Positions 44,170 to 53,774 of a DNA stretch of 64,000 nt are shown here, piece after piece (position 1 is the stretch's first letter; the number at the start of each line of letters is the position of its first letter). Both the position numbers and the translations under genes were made by a program. Under the pieces are notes generated by a model, which saw only the letters and a program-made list of their open reading frames with translations, was not told where the DNA came from and did no database searches. The stretch lies in contig NC_019779.1 of assembly GCF_000317635.1 (NCBI RefSeq), positions 682,001 to 746,000 of the forward strand, in the 5' to 3' direction. Source of the DNA: Halothece sp. PCC 7418 (lineage in GTDB: Bacteria > Cyanobacteriota > Cyanobacteriia > Cyanobacteriales > Rubidibacteraceae).

Positions 44170-44802
44170 ATGACAAACTCGGAAACAGTCAGTGAAACCC
44201 AACTTTCTGCTGAAGCCTATAAACAAAAAATGCAACGGCGGAAAGAAGTGCAAGAAGAACGATTAAAAGCGCGAACTAATGAAAAAGGCTTAATTGTCGT
44301 TAATACAGGACCTGGAAAAGGGAAAACCAGTGCAGCATTAGGGATGGTCGTGCGGTCTCTGGGTCATGGCTTTAAGGTCGCGATCGTCCAATTTATTAAA
44401 GGGGCGTGGGAACCTGCGGAAAAAAGAGTCTTTGAACAGTGGTCAGATCAACTGGTGTTTCACGCCATGGGAGAAGGCTTTACTTGGGAAACACAAGACC
44501 GCGATCGCGATACGGAAAAAGCCCAAGCTGCATGGGAAAAAAGTTTAACCTATATCCATGACTCGAACTATCGTTTAGTTTTACTCGATGAAATTAATGT
44601 TGCTTTGAAACTCGGCTATCTCGATGTCGCGACAGTCGTTGCAGGCTTAGCGGGAAAACCAGAAGACTCTCACGTCATTTTAACGGGTCGTGGTGCGCCC
44701 ACAGAATTAATTGAAGCAGCAGACTTAGTGACCGAAATGAAACTGATTAAACATCCCTTCCGCGAACAAGGGGTCAAAGCCCAACCTGGAATTGAATTTT
44801 AA
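44170..44802 (+). CDS. cobO: cob(I)yrinic acid a,c-diamide adenosyltransferase
   Basis: The 210-residue protein has a P-loop VNTGPGKGKTSAALG, FIKGAW, and LLDEINVALKLGYLD, all typical of CobO/BtuR. It transfers the 5'-deoxyadenosyl group from ATP to reduced corrinoid in cobalamin (in cyanobacteria pseudocobalamin) synthesis. The other pathway gene in the window, cobQ (47866-49338), acts at the following step but lies on the other strand 3 kb away. Confidence 0.94.
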   Translation: MTNSETVSETQLSAEAYKQKMQRRKEVQEERLKARTNEKGLIVVNTGPGKGKTSAALGMVVRSLGHGFKVAIVQFIKGAWEPAEKRVFEQWSDQLVFHAMGEGFTWETQDRDRDTEKAQAAWEKSLTYIHDSNYRLVLLDEINVALKLGYLDVATVVAGLAGKPEDSHVILTGRGAPTELIEAADLVTEMKLIKHPFREQGVKAQPGIEF

Positions 44803-44805
44803 AGT

Positions 44806-44863
44806 CAAGTGACCAGTGACCAGTTATCAGTGACCAGTTATCAGTGACCAGTGACCAGTGACG
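44806..44863. repeat. short tandem repeats (AGTGACC/AGTTATC heptamers)
   Basis: Heptamer-type units CAGTGAC and CAGTTAT repeat about eight times. They belong to the STRR class known from cyanobacterial intergenic DNA. Confidence 0.8.
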
Positions 44864-44885
44864 AAATAACGAATAATAAATAACA

Positions 44886-45437
44886 ATGCTTAAACTATAT
44901 GGTGCAACCAGAAGTCGCGCCGCGATCGCGCGATGGTATTTAGAAGAACTGAAAGTTCCCTACGAATTTGTTGAACTGGATATGGCAAATGGGGAACATC
45001 GCAAACCACCATTTCTTGCTATTAACCCCATGGGAAAAGTTCCCGCGATTGAAGATAATGGCTTTTCTTTATGGGAGTCGGGAGCAATTCTTTTATATTT
45101 AGCCGATCACTACGAACCCGAACCACTAACTCCACAAAAACGGGCAATTCTGAATCAATGGATTTTATTTGCGAATTCAACCCTTAGCATTGGTATTTTT
45201 ATCGAGAGTAACCGCGATAATGAAATGCCAAAACTCTTTCCCCCCTTAAACGATCATTTAACCCAACACGACTACTTAGTTGATGATCAATTTAGTGCTG
45301 CTGATGTTGCTGTCGGGGCTTATTTAGCTTATATGCCCAGAATGTTACAACTGGATTTTTCCGACTATCCTGCTATTGCTAAATATGTGGAAAATCTCTC
45401 CCAACGTCCTGCATTTAAAACAGGAATGGGCTTCTAA
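44886..45437 (+). CDS. glutathione S-transferase family protein
   Basis: The 183-residue protein has the thioredoxin-like N-terminal domain (MLKLYGATRSRAAIARW; NPMGKVPAIED; LWESGAILLYLADHY) and a short helical C-terminal domain (FSAADVAVGAYLAYMPRM). The N-terminal Ser/Arg is in the position used by bacterial nu/beta-like GSTs. Probable glutathione-dependent detoxification or reductase. Length is slightly short for the family. Flanked on both sides by short tandem repeats. Confidence 0.88.
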   Translation: MLKLYGATRSRAAIARWYLEELKVPYEFVELDMANGEHRKPPFLAINPMGKVPAIEDNGFSLWESGAILLYLADHYEPEPLTPQKRAILNQWILFANSTLSIGIFIESNRDNEMPKLFPPLNDHLTQHDYLVDDQFSAADVAVGAYLAYMPRMLQLDFSDYPAIAKYVENLSQRPAFKTGMGF

Positions 45438-45480
45438 ATCAAGTTTCTGGAGAGTGACCAAATAACAACGAACAAATAAC

Positions 45481-45564
45481 ATATGACTAATGACCAATGA
45501 CCAATGACTAATGACTAATGACCAATGACTAATGACCAATGACCAATGACCAATGACCAATGAC
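45481..45564. repeat. short tandem repeats (ATGACCA/ATGACTA heptamers) running into radC
   Basis: About eleven units of ATGACCA or ATGACTA lie between the GST gene and radC. The last units supply the radC start codon and its first codons (MTND). Confidence 0.85.
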
Positions 45565-46290
45565 TACTCCTTAAGAATTGCTGATTTACCCACCACAGAA
45601 AGACCCCGAGAAAGACTCCTACAAATGGGGGCAAAAAACTTAGCAACGGCGGAATTAATTGCAATTTTATTAGGAACAGGACAAGGGGCTGGTAAACTAT
45701 CAGCAGTTGGTTTAGGGCAGTATATTCTCCAACAATTAGGTTCTGATAAACGAGAACCCCTTGCCGTTTTAAGAGAAATTAGTCCTCAAGAATTAATGCA
45801 AATTCCAGGGGTGGGACCAGCAAAAGCAACCACCATTTCTGCTGCGGTGGAACTCGGAAAACGGGCGCATCAAGTTCGTCCCAATGAACGCACAATTATT
45901 GATAGTCCTGGCGCTGCTGCTGCTGCACTCAGTCAAGATTTAATGTGGCAAACTCAAGAACGATTTGCCGTTTTATTATTAGATGTTAAAAATCAACTTT
46001 TGGGCTTAAAAGTGATCACCATTGGCACCGCAACCGAAACCTTAGCCCACCCCCGAGATATTTTCCGCGAGATTATCCGACAGGGGGCAACCCGGGCAAT
46101 AATTGCTCATAATCATCCCACGGGAAATGTTGAACCCAGCCCCGAAGATATCACCTTAACCGAACAATTATTACAAGCTGGACAACTGTTAAGTTTGCCC
46201 ATTGTGGATCATTTAATCTTAGGGGATGGTAACTATCAAAGTTTAAGACAAATTACAAAAATTTGGGATCAGTTTCCGCAAGGAGATTAA
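45553..46290 (+). CDS. radC: RadC, JAB/MPN-domain protein
   Basis: The 245-residue protein has an N-terminal helix-hairpin-helix ([20 protein letters not shown]) and the JAMM metal site [17 protein letters not shown]. The precise role of RadC proteins is uncertain (once linked to repair). The start at 45553 lies within the heptamer array; other array ATGs are out of frame or soon stopped. No normal Shine-Dalgarno sequence is present there, so expression may depend on array length. TMEM14 begins 2 bp after its stop. Confidence 0.92.
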   Translation: MTNDYSLRIADLPTTERPRERLLQMGAKNLATAELIAILLGTGQGAGKLSAVGLGQYILQQLGSDKREPLAVLREISPQELMQIPGVGPAKATTISAAVELGKRAHQVRPNERTIIDSPGAAAAALSQDLMWQTQERFAVLLLDVKNQLLGLKVITIGTATETLAHPRDIFREIIRQGATRAIIAHNHPTGNVEPSPEDITLTEQLLQAGQLLSLPIVDHLILGDGNYQSLRQITKIWDQFPQGD

Positions 46291-46292
46291 AA

Positions 46293-46607
46293 ATGTTAAT
46301 CGCAAAAATTGCAGTTATTCTTTATGGTCTTCTTTCAATTGTTGGAGGCATAATGGGCTATAAAACGGCTCACAGTAAGGTGTCTTTAGTGTCTGGAGGC
46401 ATTAGTGGTGTTCTCTTATTAATTGGGGGAATAGCAAGTTTCTTAGGACAAAGTTGGGGCTTAATTCTTGCTACCATCATCACCGCGATCTTGATCCTTG
46501 TCTTTCTGATCCGTCTCGTAAAAACTCAAAAATTTATGCCTGCGGGCTTAATGATAATTGGGGGGGTCATTGTCTTAGTCTTAACCCTTCCTCGGGTAGT
46601 TGGTTAA
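46293..46607 (+). CDS. TMEM14-like small membrane protein
   Basis: The protein is about 104 residues with four predicted helices: IAKIAVILYGLLSIVGGIMGY, SLVSGGISGVLLLIGGIA, GLILATIITAILILVFLI and AGLMIIGGVIVLVL, with Gly-rich faces typical of TMEM14/FAX1. The plant homologue FAX1 exports fatty acids from plastids; a lipid-related role here is an inference. The AGGAG before 46293 decides the start over an upstream in-frame ATG. Confidence 0.82.
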   Translation: MLIAKIAVILYGLLSIVGGIMGYKTAHSKVSLVSGGISGVLLLIGGIASFLGQSWGLILATIITAILILVFLIRLVKTQKFMPAGLMIIGGVIVLVLTLPRVVG

Positions 46608-46781
46608 AAATTCCTCTCATTCCCGCTATGAAGAGTTTTAACCCTGATTATTACGCTATTTCTTAACCATTCTTAACGAAAATTATCTTCAGTTTAGTTT
46701 ACGCTAATCTAATTAAGCCCTTTTTTAAGACGTTAACTCTAAAACTGATCTTGTCGTTTACAAAAGCAAAGCAACTTTAAT

Positions 46782-47516
46782 ATGAGCGTAGAACTAGCCA
46801 CAATGTTGAAAGAAGGGACGAAAAAGTCCCACACGATGGCAGAAAATGTCGGCTTTGTCAAGTGTTTCCTGAAAGGAGTTGTGGAAAAAAACTCCTATCG
46901 TAATCTCGTCGCGAATCTTTATTTTGTCTATTCTGCGATGGAAGAAGAGATGGCAAAACATACCGAACATCCCATCGTCTCTAAAATTTACTTTCCTGAA
47001 TTGAATCGCAAAGCAAGTTTAGAGGAAGATTTACAATATTACTTCGGCAGTAACTGGCGAGATACCGTTTCTCCTTCTCCTGCAGGTGAAGCCTATATTC
47101 AGCGTATTCGGGAAGTCTCTGCTGAATCCCCAGAATTACTAGTGGCGCACTCCTACACTCGCTACTTAGGTGACTTATCTGGGGGACAAATTCTCAAAGG
47201 CATTGCACAACGGGCGATGAACTTAGAAGAAGGCGCAGGAACGTCTTTCTATGAGTTTGATGCGATTTCTGATGAGAAAGCGTTCAAAAACACCTATCGT
47301 CAAGCCCTTAACGAGTTACCCATTGATCAAACGACAGCAGATCGCATTGTGGATGAAGCGAATGATGCGTTTGGCTTAAACATGAAGATGTTTAAAGAGT
47401 TAGAAGGGAATCTGATTAAAGGGATTGGAATTATGGTCTTTAATACCCTCACTCGTCGCAATCGATCGCGCAAAAATAAAAACAAAGAATTTGCAACAGC
47501 CGAATCGACAAACTAA
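46782..47516 (+). CDS. ho1: heme oxygenase 1
   Basis: The 244-residue protein has proximal haem ligand His17 (KKSHTMAEN), YFVYSAMEEEM and the distal-helix motif YTRYLGDLSGGQILKG. It opens haem to biliverdin with ferredoxin as electron donor, the first step to phycobilins. A 2Fe-2S ferredoxin gene lies convergently just downstream (47628-47864). It has its own upstream region of about 170 bp and a short Lys/Arg-rich tail. Confidence 0.96.
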   Translation: MSVELATMLKEGTKKSHTMAENVGFVKCFLKGVVEKNSYRNLVANLYFVYSAMEEEMAKHTEHPIVSKIYFPELNRKASLEEDLQYYFGSNWRDTVSPSPAGEAYIQRIREVSAESPELLVAHSYTRYLGDLSGGQILKGIAQRAMNLEEGAGTSFYEFDAISDEKAFKNTYRQALNELPIDQTTADRIVDEANDAFGLNMKMFKELEGNLIKGIGIMVFNTLTRRNRSRKNKNKEFATAESTN

Positions 47517-47627
47517 GTTGGTTTCTCTGGTTGCGTGAATTCCGAATTTAAAGACAACCCAGTTGGTAGGGTGACAAGCGTTATCTTACGGACTGGTTGT
47601 TTGCTTGATCAAAACTGGAATCGGGTT

Positions 47628-47864
47628 TTACCAGATGGGATCATCAATGAGGTTAATCACAAATTTTTCCTCTTCGGGAATGGCACTAATACAAGCACAA
47701 AAGGGGGTGCCATCTTCTAATTCCACTTCGCAAGCATGACAAGACCCCATCATGCAGCCAGTGGGAATAAAAAGACCCGCCCGTTCCGCAACCTCTAACA
47801 CGGGTTCACCGGGTTCGGCTTCAATCATCACATCATCGGGAAGAAAATGAACCTGTACACTCAT
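47628..47864 (-). CDS. 2Fe-2S ferredoxin (FdxN/Fdx-like)
   Basis: The 78-residue protein has a plant-type cluster region: FIPTGCMMGSCHACEVEL with a further CxC in FCACISAIP. Spacing differs from the photosynthetic PetF (GCMMGSCHAC instead of CRAGACSTC), so it is an accessory ferredoxin. It begins 1 bp after the cobQ stop, as the last gene of a four-gene minus-strand operon. Confidence 0.85.
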   Translation of the reverse strand: MSVQVHFLPDDVMIEAEPGEPVLEVAERAGLFIPTGCMMGSCHACEVELEDGTPFCACISAIPEEEKFVINLIDDPIW

Positions 47865-47865
47865 T

Positions 47866-49338
47866 TTAATAAGGGGTTAAATCCAAATGGTTTTCTATTA
47901 TATCGGTTACTGCGTCGAGAACTTCTTCACGTTGTTGGCGATGGTGAGGAACATTAGTTTCAAGGGGAAAAAGTCCTTTTTTCTGCCGTAACTGGTTCAG
48001 CCATTGTCTGCGCCATGTCCCATTTTCAAACAGTCCATGTAAATAACATCCCCAAACGGATTGATCAGAATTAACATAGCCTAATTCTGCATCCTCAAAT
48101 AAGGGCGTTAAGGTCTCTGACTGGGTTGTGAAAGCAGTTCGTCCTTGATGAATCTCATATCCCGTAATAGGACTCTCACTTTCTGGAAAAATACTTTTAA
48201 CGGTGCGCTGGCGAGTCATTTTTTCAGAAGTAATCGTTGTTTTAAGGGGGAATAACCCTAAACCGTTATAGTTTCCCGCTTCTCCTTCTAAGCCATCGGG
48301 GTCACTTAAGGTTTCTCCCAAGATTTGAAAGCCACCACAGATTCCAAAAATAACTCCTCCGTTTTTCGCGTAGGCTTGTAGCGCCGATGCCATTCCCGTC
48401 GTTTGTAAGGCTTGTAAGTCAGCAATCGTGGTTTTAGAACCGGGGAGGATTACGGCATCAGGATTTCCCAGTGTATCTTGTGGGCGAACATAGCGCATAT
48501 TAACACTGGTTTCGGCTTCTAAAGGGTCAAAGTCAGTAAAATTGGAAATCTTAGAGAGATGAATCACCGCGATCGTTAAATCGGTGTTGCGTTTGCGTCC
48601 CCGTCTTTCTAATAAATCTAAGGAGTCTTCGGCGGGAAAGACTTGTTGCAAGTAGGGAATTACCCCGACCACAGGAATCCCTGTATAGTTTTCTACCCAG
48701 TCAATACCAGGCTGTAAGATTGATTCTTGTCCGCGAAATTTATTAATGAGAATCCCTTTCACAAGATGGTGTCCCGCGTTGGCGTGTTTTAAGATTTTTA
48801 ATGTGCCTATGATATGAGCGAAAGAGCCTCCCCGTTCAATATCCACAACCAGTAAAGTATCCGCGTTGAGATACTCTGCAACCCGCATATTGGTTAAGTC
48901 ACGGTGCATGAGGTTAATCTCAGCAGGACTTCCCGCCCCTTCACAGACAATATAATCATACTTTTGCTGAAGTTTTCCTAATGCAGTTTTAATCGCTTCC
49001 CAACCGCGATCAAAGTATTGTTCATAATATTGTTGGGCTTGAGTTCGTCCCACCGCTTTCCCATTCAGGATCACTTGCGAAGTCATATCGCCTTGGGGTT
49101 TCAGGAGAATGGGATTCATTTCAACAGTGGGTTCAACTCCCGCAGCCCAGGCTTGTACCGCTTGTGCGTAACCGATTTCGTCTCCTGCATCGGTAACATA
49201 AGCATTGAGAGCCATATTTTGCCCCTTAAAAGGACTCACTCGCCAACCGCGACGGCTCAACATCCGACAAATGGCAGCACAAAGTAGAGATTTTCCAGCG
49301 TGAGAGGTTGCACCCACAACCATTAAGGCTTGTGTCAT
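47866..49338 (-). CDS. cobQ: cobyric acid synthase
   Basis: The protein is about 490 residues from the ATG at 49338 (MTQALMVVGATSHAGKS). An ATP-binding dethiobiotin-synthetase-like domain is followed by a class I glutamine amidotransferase domain with nucleophile Cys in GVIFGICGGFQILG and His in CYLHGLFEN. It amidates adenosylcobyrinic diamide. A longer in-frame start at 49398 overlaps the upstream gene and is unlikely. Operon with Npun_F0494 upstream and the ferredoxin downstream. Confidence 0.95.
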   Translation of the reverse strand: MTQALMVVGATSHAGKSLLCAAICRMLSRRGWRVSPFKGQNMALNAYVTDAGDEIGYAQAVQAWAAGVEPTVEMNPILLKPQGDMTSQVILNGKAVGRTQAQQYYEQYFDRGWEAIKTALGKLQQKYDYIVCEGAGSPAEINLMHRDLTNMRVAEYLNADTLLVVDIERGGSFAHIIGTLKILKHANAGHHLVKGILINKFRGQESILQPGIDWVENYTGIPVVGVIPYLQQVFPAEDSLDLLERRGRKRNTDLTIAVIHLSKISNFTDFDPLEAETSVNMRYVRPQDTLGNPDAVILPGSKTTIADLQALQTTGMASALQAYAKNGGVIFGICGGFQILGETLSDPDGLEGEAGNYNGLGLFPLKTTITSEKMTRQRTVKSIFPESESPITGYEIHQGRTAFTTQSETLTPLFEDAELGYVNSDQSVWGCYLHGLFENGTWRRQWLNQLRQKKGLFPLETNVPHHRQQREEVLDAVTDIIENHLDLTPY

Positions 49339-49343
49339 AAAAC

Positions 49344-49754
49344 TTAAAACGGCGAACGAAACCAGCGAATTAGAAAGTTTTGAATTTTTTCTAACCAAGA
49401 AGGAGAAGGAATCTTAGCGTCTTCTTGTTCCCATTTTGCAACAATTTGCCGTCCTAAGGGGGTGAGGCGAAAGCTATCGGTAATTCCTTGTCCATCGACT
49501 TCACGCCGTAATAAGCCCACTTGAATCAGCCAAGCGAGTTCATTTTCTGCTTTTAATTCTGAGAGGACAGCAGTGCTATATTGATTTTCGATTCCCGCTT
49601 GATTGGCAATTTGTCCTAGGGGAACGCTGCGATCGCGCAGAGCTTGAAACAGCTTTAAACGAAAAGGAGCACACTTGAGGGCCCGTTGGGCGCGTTGAAT
49701 GGTTCGTTGCGGATACTCAATCAGGGATAGTTTAGGCTGGGGTGTTGTGGTCAT
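49344..49754 (-). CDS. Npun_F0494 family protein (winged-helix-like)
   Basis: The 136-residue protein fits the small cyanobacterial family annotated as Npun_F0494: ALKCAPFRLKLFQALRDRS, IANQAGIENQYSTAVLSELK and DSFRLTPLGRQIVAKWE. The pattern suggests a winged helix-turn-helix. Function unknown. It overlaps the YtxH gene by 23 bp and lies 5 bp from cobQ. Confidence 0.75.
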   Translation of the reverse strand: MTTTPQPKLSLIEYPQRTIQRAQRALKCAPFRLKLFQALRDRSVPLGQIANQAGIENQYSTAVLSELKAENELAWLIQVGLLRREVDGQGITDSFRLTPLGRQIVAKWEQEDAKIPSPSWLEKIQNFLIRWFRSPF

Positions 49755-50085
49755 TCTGCACTCGATTGTTTTCAGAGGAGGATTTGGCTTGTGCTTCTGA
49801 TGCTGTTTCCATTCTACTGGCTTCCACTCCTGCGGCGATCGCGCTTTTGAGACGAGTTAATGTTCCATCCCAGTTCTGTAACGTACTTTCTGAGAAACGA
49901 TTGGCTTGCCACTGTACACTGCTGGACACATCTTCTGCCATTTCTGGGAGGGCTTCGGCTGATTTTTTTAAGGTCTGTCTGGTTTCTCGTCCCGAACGAG
50001 GCGCAACTAAAAGCCCCACCACGGCTCCCACCGCACTCCCGAGAGCGATTCCGCCGATAAATGCACTAATTCCACGTTTGGACAT
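49732..50085 (-). CDS. YtxH-like envelope/stress protein
   Basis: The 117-residue protein has an N-terminal Gly-rich membrane helix (AFIGGIALGSAVGAVVGLLVAPRSG), the YtxH signature, followed by an amphipathic coiled region. Such proteins are small stress-related membrane proteins. First gene of the minus-strand operon; divergent from psbD with a 250-bp control region between them. Confidence 0.78.
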   Translation of the reverse strand: MSKRGISAFIGGIALGSAVGAVVGLLVAPRSGRETRQTLKKSAEALPEMAEDVSSSVQWQANRFSESTLQNWDGTLTRLKSAIAAGVEASRMETASEAQAKSSSENNRVQNDHNTPA

Positions 50086-50338
50086 AACTGCAAGCTCCCA
50101 AAGTTGCCTCTAGCCAACAGTCTGACATTTTTATTCCCTGACTGGGCGCGATCGCGCATCAACTTAACAAAACTTAAAAATTCTTTAAGGAAGGGTGGAA
50201 AATTAAGAAATGTTAGATTATGATGGTTTTAGTAAAGAAAAGTAAACTTTTCTGACACTTATGCTCAAAGTTTGCTTACGAGCAAGCTAGTAATCATAAA
50301 TAGCAAACCAATATCCATAGCCAATTGGAGTATTAAAT

Positions 50339-51400
50339 ATGACCATTGCAGTAGGACGCGCCCAACAACAAAGAGGAGTCTTCGACCTCGTCGATGACTG
50401 GCTCAAGCGCGACAGATTTGTCTTTATCGGCTGGTCTGGTTTACTGCTGTTCCCCTGCGCTTACATGGCAATCGGGGGATGGCTCACCGGAACCACCTTT
50501 GTCACCTCCTGGTACACTCACGGTTTAGCAAGCTCTTATCTGGAAGGCTGCAACTTCTTAACCGTTGCCGTTTCCACCCCCGCAGACGCTTTCGGACACT
50601 CCCTGCTCTTCTTATGGGGACCAGAAGCGAACTGGGACTTTGTACGCTGGTGTCAAATCGGCGGACTCTGGAGTTTCGTCGCCCTCCACGGTGCATTTGG
50701 ACTGATTGGCTTCATGCTGCGTCAGTTTGAAATTGCCCGTTTGGTCGGTGTACGTCCTTACAACGCGATCGCGTTCTCCGGTCCGATTGCTGTATTTGTC
50801 AGCGTCTTCTTAATGTATCCTTTAGGACAGTCAAGCTGGTTCTTTGCGCCCAGTTTTGGTGTCGCAGGAATCTTCCGCTTCATTCTGTTCTTCCAAGGAT
50901 TCCACAACTGGACTCTCAATCCCTTCCACATGATGGGGGTTGCTGGAATCTTAGGCGGTGCATTACTCTGTGCGATTCATGGCGCAACCGTCGAAAACAC
51001 CCTGTTTGATGAAGGGGGCGACAGCAACAACACCTTCCGCGCCTTTGAACCCACTCAGGCGGAAGAAACCTACTCCATGGTGACCGCAAACCGGTTCTGG
51101 AGTCAGATCTTCGGGATTGCGTTCTCTAACAAACGCTGGTTACACTTCTTCATGCTGTTTGTTCCAGTAACAGGACTGTGGATGTCCGCAGTTGGAGTTG
51201 TGGGCTTAGGTCTCAACCTGCGTGCGTATGACTTTGTGTCTCAAGAGATTCGCGCAGCAGAAGATCCTGAGTTTGAAACCTTCTATACGAAAAACATCTT
51301 ATTAAACGAAGGTCTCCGCGCCTGGATGGCCCCGGATGACCAACCCCACGAACAGTTTGAATTCCCTGAAGAAGTCTTACCTCGCGGTAACGCTCTCTAA
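50339..51400 (+). CDS. psbD: photosystem II D2 protein
   Basis: The 353-residue protein is a complete D2 with five membrane helices. It has [17 protein letters not shown] (Tyr D region), [17 protein letters not shown] (chlorophyll and iron ligands) and the C-terminus [14 protein letters not shown]. It starts with GGAG eight bases upstream. It is followed at once by a strong terminator, with no overlapping psbC. The usual psbD-psbC pair overlaps, so this is likely the monocistronic second copy, which in other cyanobacteria is light-stress induced. Confidence 0.97.
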   Translation: MTIAVGRAQQQRGVFDLVDDWLKRDRFVFIGWSGLLLFPCAYMAIGGWLTGTTFVTSWYTHGLASSYLEGCNFLTVAVSTPADAFGHSLLFLWGPEANWDFVRWCQIGGLWSFVALHGAFGLIGFMLRQFEIARLVGVRPYNAIAFSGPIAVFVSVFLMYPLGQSSWFFAPSFGVAGIFRFILFFQGFHNWTLNPFHMMGVAGILGGALLCAIHGATVENTLFDEGGDSNNTFRAFEPTQAEETYSMVTANRFWSQIFGIAFSNKRWLHFFMLFVPVTGLWMSAVGVVGLGLNLRAYDFVSQEIRAAEDPEFETFYTKNILLNEGLRAWMAPDDQPHEQFEFPEEVLPRGNAL

Positions 51401-51424
51401 AATTCTAAACCAATGATGCGTTGA

Positions 51425-51449
51425 GCCTCCCAGTTGGGGGGCTTTTTTT
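51425..51449 (+). terminator. rho-independent terminator after psbD
   Basis: GCCTCCC-agtt-GGGGGGC stem followed by T7, 24 bp after the psbD stop. Confidence 0.88.
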
Positions 51450-51636
51450 ATGGTATTTTTTGATTTTAGTCGGTTGAGAGACAAAACCAGTCGGTGGATG
51501 TTATTTGTTCTTGGTTATTAGTTATTTGGAATGACATCAGTTTTCCAAGACAGCTACATATACAGAAAACAATTACCAGCAAAAATCTTAATATTTGTTT
51601 AAAATTGAGCAGAGGACAACAAATTAGGGTATAGCT

Positions 51637-52377
51637 GTGGCAGTTATTTGGTTATTAGGGGCAAGTTGTATTGGTTGGTTTATTAGCAGTTTAGCGGGGG
51701 GTGGTAGCCCGTTAATTTTAATTCCCACCTTAAGTCTATTTCTCTCTGCAAGTGCGATTCCGCAAGTGATTACCATCGGAATGCTGTTTGGGAATGGGCA
51801 ACGCGTGGGACTGTATTGGCAAGGGATTGACTTGCATCTCACCCGTTGGTATCTCCCTGGCGCGATTACAGGCGCGATCGCGGGAGCATTTTTATTTACC
51901 CAACTGCAACTAGAATGGCTCACGATATTATTAGGTTTATTTTTAATTCTTTCGATTCTCACCTACCGACTAGCGGAAAACTTACCGCTTTTTCAAGTCA
52001 AAGCATGGTATTTTTTACCCGCAGGTTTTATTTATGCGTTTCTTTCCGGATTAATTGGCAGTACCGGCCCCTTACTCAATCCGTTTTACTTGCATTACGG
52101 TTTAGAAAGAGGGGAAATGATTGGGACAAAATCCGCTCATGTTTTAGTAGTCCATCTGGTTAAGATTATCGCTTATAGTGCCTTTGGTGTGATCTCTTTA
52201 CCGATTGTTGCTTACGGTTTATTAATTGGCATTGGCGCATTTCCAGGCAATTGGTTAGGACAAAAAGTGTTAGACCGAATGGAAGATCAGCAATTCCGTC
52301 AAATCGCGATCGCGTTTGTTTTGATTAGTGGCATCATGTTAGTTTGGGATCAAAGACAAATCTTTAGTTTTATTTAA
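51637..52377 (+). CDS. TauE/SafE family membrane transporter
   Basis: The 246-residue protein (GTG start) has about seven membrane helices and the repeated motif GxxSxLAGGGSPLIL / GLIGSTGPLLNPFYL of sulfite/organosulfonate exporters. Substrate unknown; anion export is expected. Monocistronic as far as can be seen. Confidence 0.82.
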   Translation: MAVIWLLGASCIGWFISSLAGGGSPLILIPTLSLFLSASAIPQVITIGMLFGNGQRVGLYWQGIDLHLTRWYLPGAITGAIAGAFLFTQLQLEWLTILLGLFLILSILTYRLAENLPLFQVKAWYFLPAGFIYAFLSGLIGSTGPLLNPFYLHYGLERGEMIGTKSAHVLVVHLVKIIAYSAFGVISLPIVAYGLLIGIGAFPGNWLGQKVLDRMEDQQFRQIAIAFVLISGIMLVWDQRQIFSFI

Positions 52378-52417
52378 TATAGCACTTCCAAATCTCATGA
52401 GGTACATTCTAAATTTT

Positions 52418-52488
52418 GGTTCTTTGTTCTTTGTTCTTCGTTCTTTGTTGGTTGTTAATCAATGAACCGCGAACCATGAACCATGAAC
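52418..52488. repeat. short tandem repeats (TTCTTTG and ACCATGA-type)
   Basis: TTCTTTG units (about five) are followed by GAACCATGAACCATGAAC, the same class of heptamer arrays as at 44806 and 45481. Confidence 0.75.
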
Positions 52489-52557
52489 ATCCACCGACTC
52501 GCTTTGTACCTCAACCAACTAGGAAACGCTATATTTAATAGTTTAGGTTAATAAATA

Positions 52558-53661
52558 ATGTTATCAAAAATAGCTGTCAATTTAGAAAAAAACTCTTATC
52601 AAATCGCGATCGCGCCGAATCTTTTAAGTAAAATTGGAGAGTATTTAAAACGCCTCGATATTGGCAATAAAATCGTTGTGGTTTCTAACTCAATGATTTT
52701 CGATGAATATGGAAACCAACTGATTGAGGCTTTAAAGTCGGCTGGTTTTTCGGTTTCTTATCATATTGTTCCTGCGGGAGAACGTCACAAAACCTTGCTT
52801 TCCGTGCAGAAAATTTATGATACCGCTTTAGAAAACTATTTAGAACGTTCCTCCACTTTTATTGCGTTAGGGGGAGGCGTTATTGGCGATATGACGGGGT
52901 TTGCTGCTGCCACCTGGTTAAGAGGCATTAATGTTATTCAAGTTCCTACATCTTTATTAGCGATGGTTGATGCAGCGATCGGTGGGAAAACAGGAGTCAA
53001 TCATCCCCAAGGAAAAAACTTAATTGGGGCATTTCATCAACCGAAATTTGTATTAATTGATCCAGATGTTTTAAAAACCCTTCCTTCCCGAGAATTTCGC
53101 GCGGGAATGGCAGAAGTGATTAAATATGGCGTAATTTGGGATCAAGATTTATTCCAACAATTGGAAGCAGCAGAACGCCTTGATGAACTAGATTATTTAA
53201 GTCTAGAATTACTGCAAACGATTCTTACCCATTCCTGTCAAGCAAAAGCCGATGTCGTCAGTCAAGATGAAAAAGAAGGGGGAATTCGTGCCATATTAAA
53301 CTACGGTCATACCGTGGGTCATGCCATTGAAAGTTTAACTGGATATCGTTTAGTGAATCATGGCGAAGCCGTTGCCATTGGTATGGTTGTTGCGGGAAAA
53401 ATTGCAGTCAAAATGGGCTATTGGTCAGAGGAAGAAAGTCAGCGTCAAGACGAATTAATTACCAAAGCAGGACTCCCGAAAACAGTTCCCCATATGCTGG
53501 CAATTGAAGATATTTTAGAAACCTTGAAAAGCGATAAAAAAGTTAAAGCAGGGAAAGTTCGCTTTGTGTTACCAGAAAGTATTGGAAAAATAACCATTAC
53601 TGATCAAGTTCCACCAGAAATTGTGGGTGAAGTAGTGAAGGAATGTCAAGAGAAGGGTTAA
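52558..53661 (+). CDS. aroB: 3-dehydroquinate synthase
   Basis: The 367-residue protein has the NAD-binding [34 protein letters not shown], and the zinc ligands Glu in MAEVIKYGV, His in [11 protein letters not shown] and His in [11 protein letters not shown]. It converts DAHP to 3-dehydroquinate in the shikimate pathway. Full length. Confidence 0.97.
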   Translation: MLSKIAVNLEKNSYQIAIAPNLLSKIGEYLKRLDIGNKIVVVSNSMIFDEYGNQLIEALKSAGFSVSYHIVPAGERHKTLLSVQKIYDTALENYLERSSTFIALGGGVIGDMTGFAAATWLRGINVIQVPTSLLAMVDAAIGGKTGVNHPQGKNLIGAFHQPKFVLIDPDVLKTLPSREFRAGMAEVIKYGVIWDQDLFQQLEAAERLDELDYLSLELLQTILTHSCQAKADVVSQDEKEGGIRAILNYGHTVGHAIESLTGYRLVNHGEAVAIGMVVAGKIAVKMGYWSEEESQRQDELITKAGLPKTVPHMLAIEDILETLKSDKKVKAGKVRFVLPESIGKITITDQVPPEIVGEVVKECQEKG

Positions 53662-53774
53662 ATTGAAAATAACGAATGACTAATGACCAAAGAACATTGA
53701 TCCGTCATGATTGACAGCAAATAATTAAGACTCGATAATTTAATCGTATCTCAAGCGAGTGATTAAAATTAACC

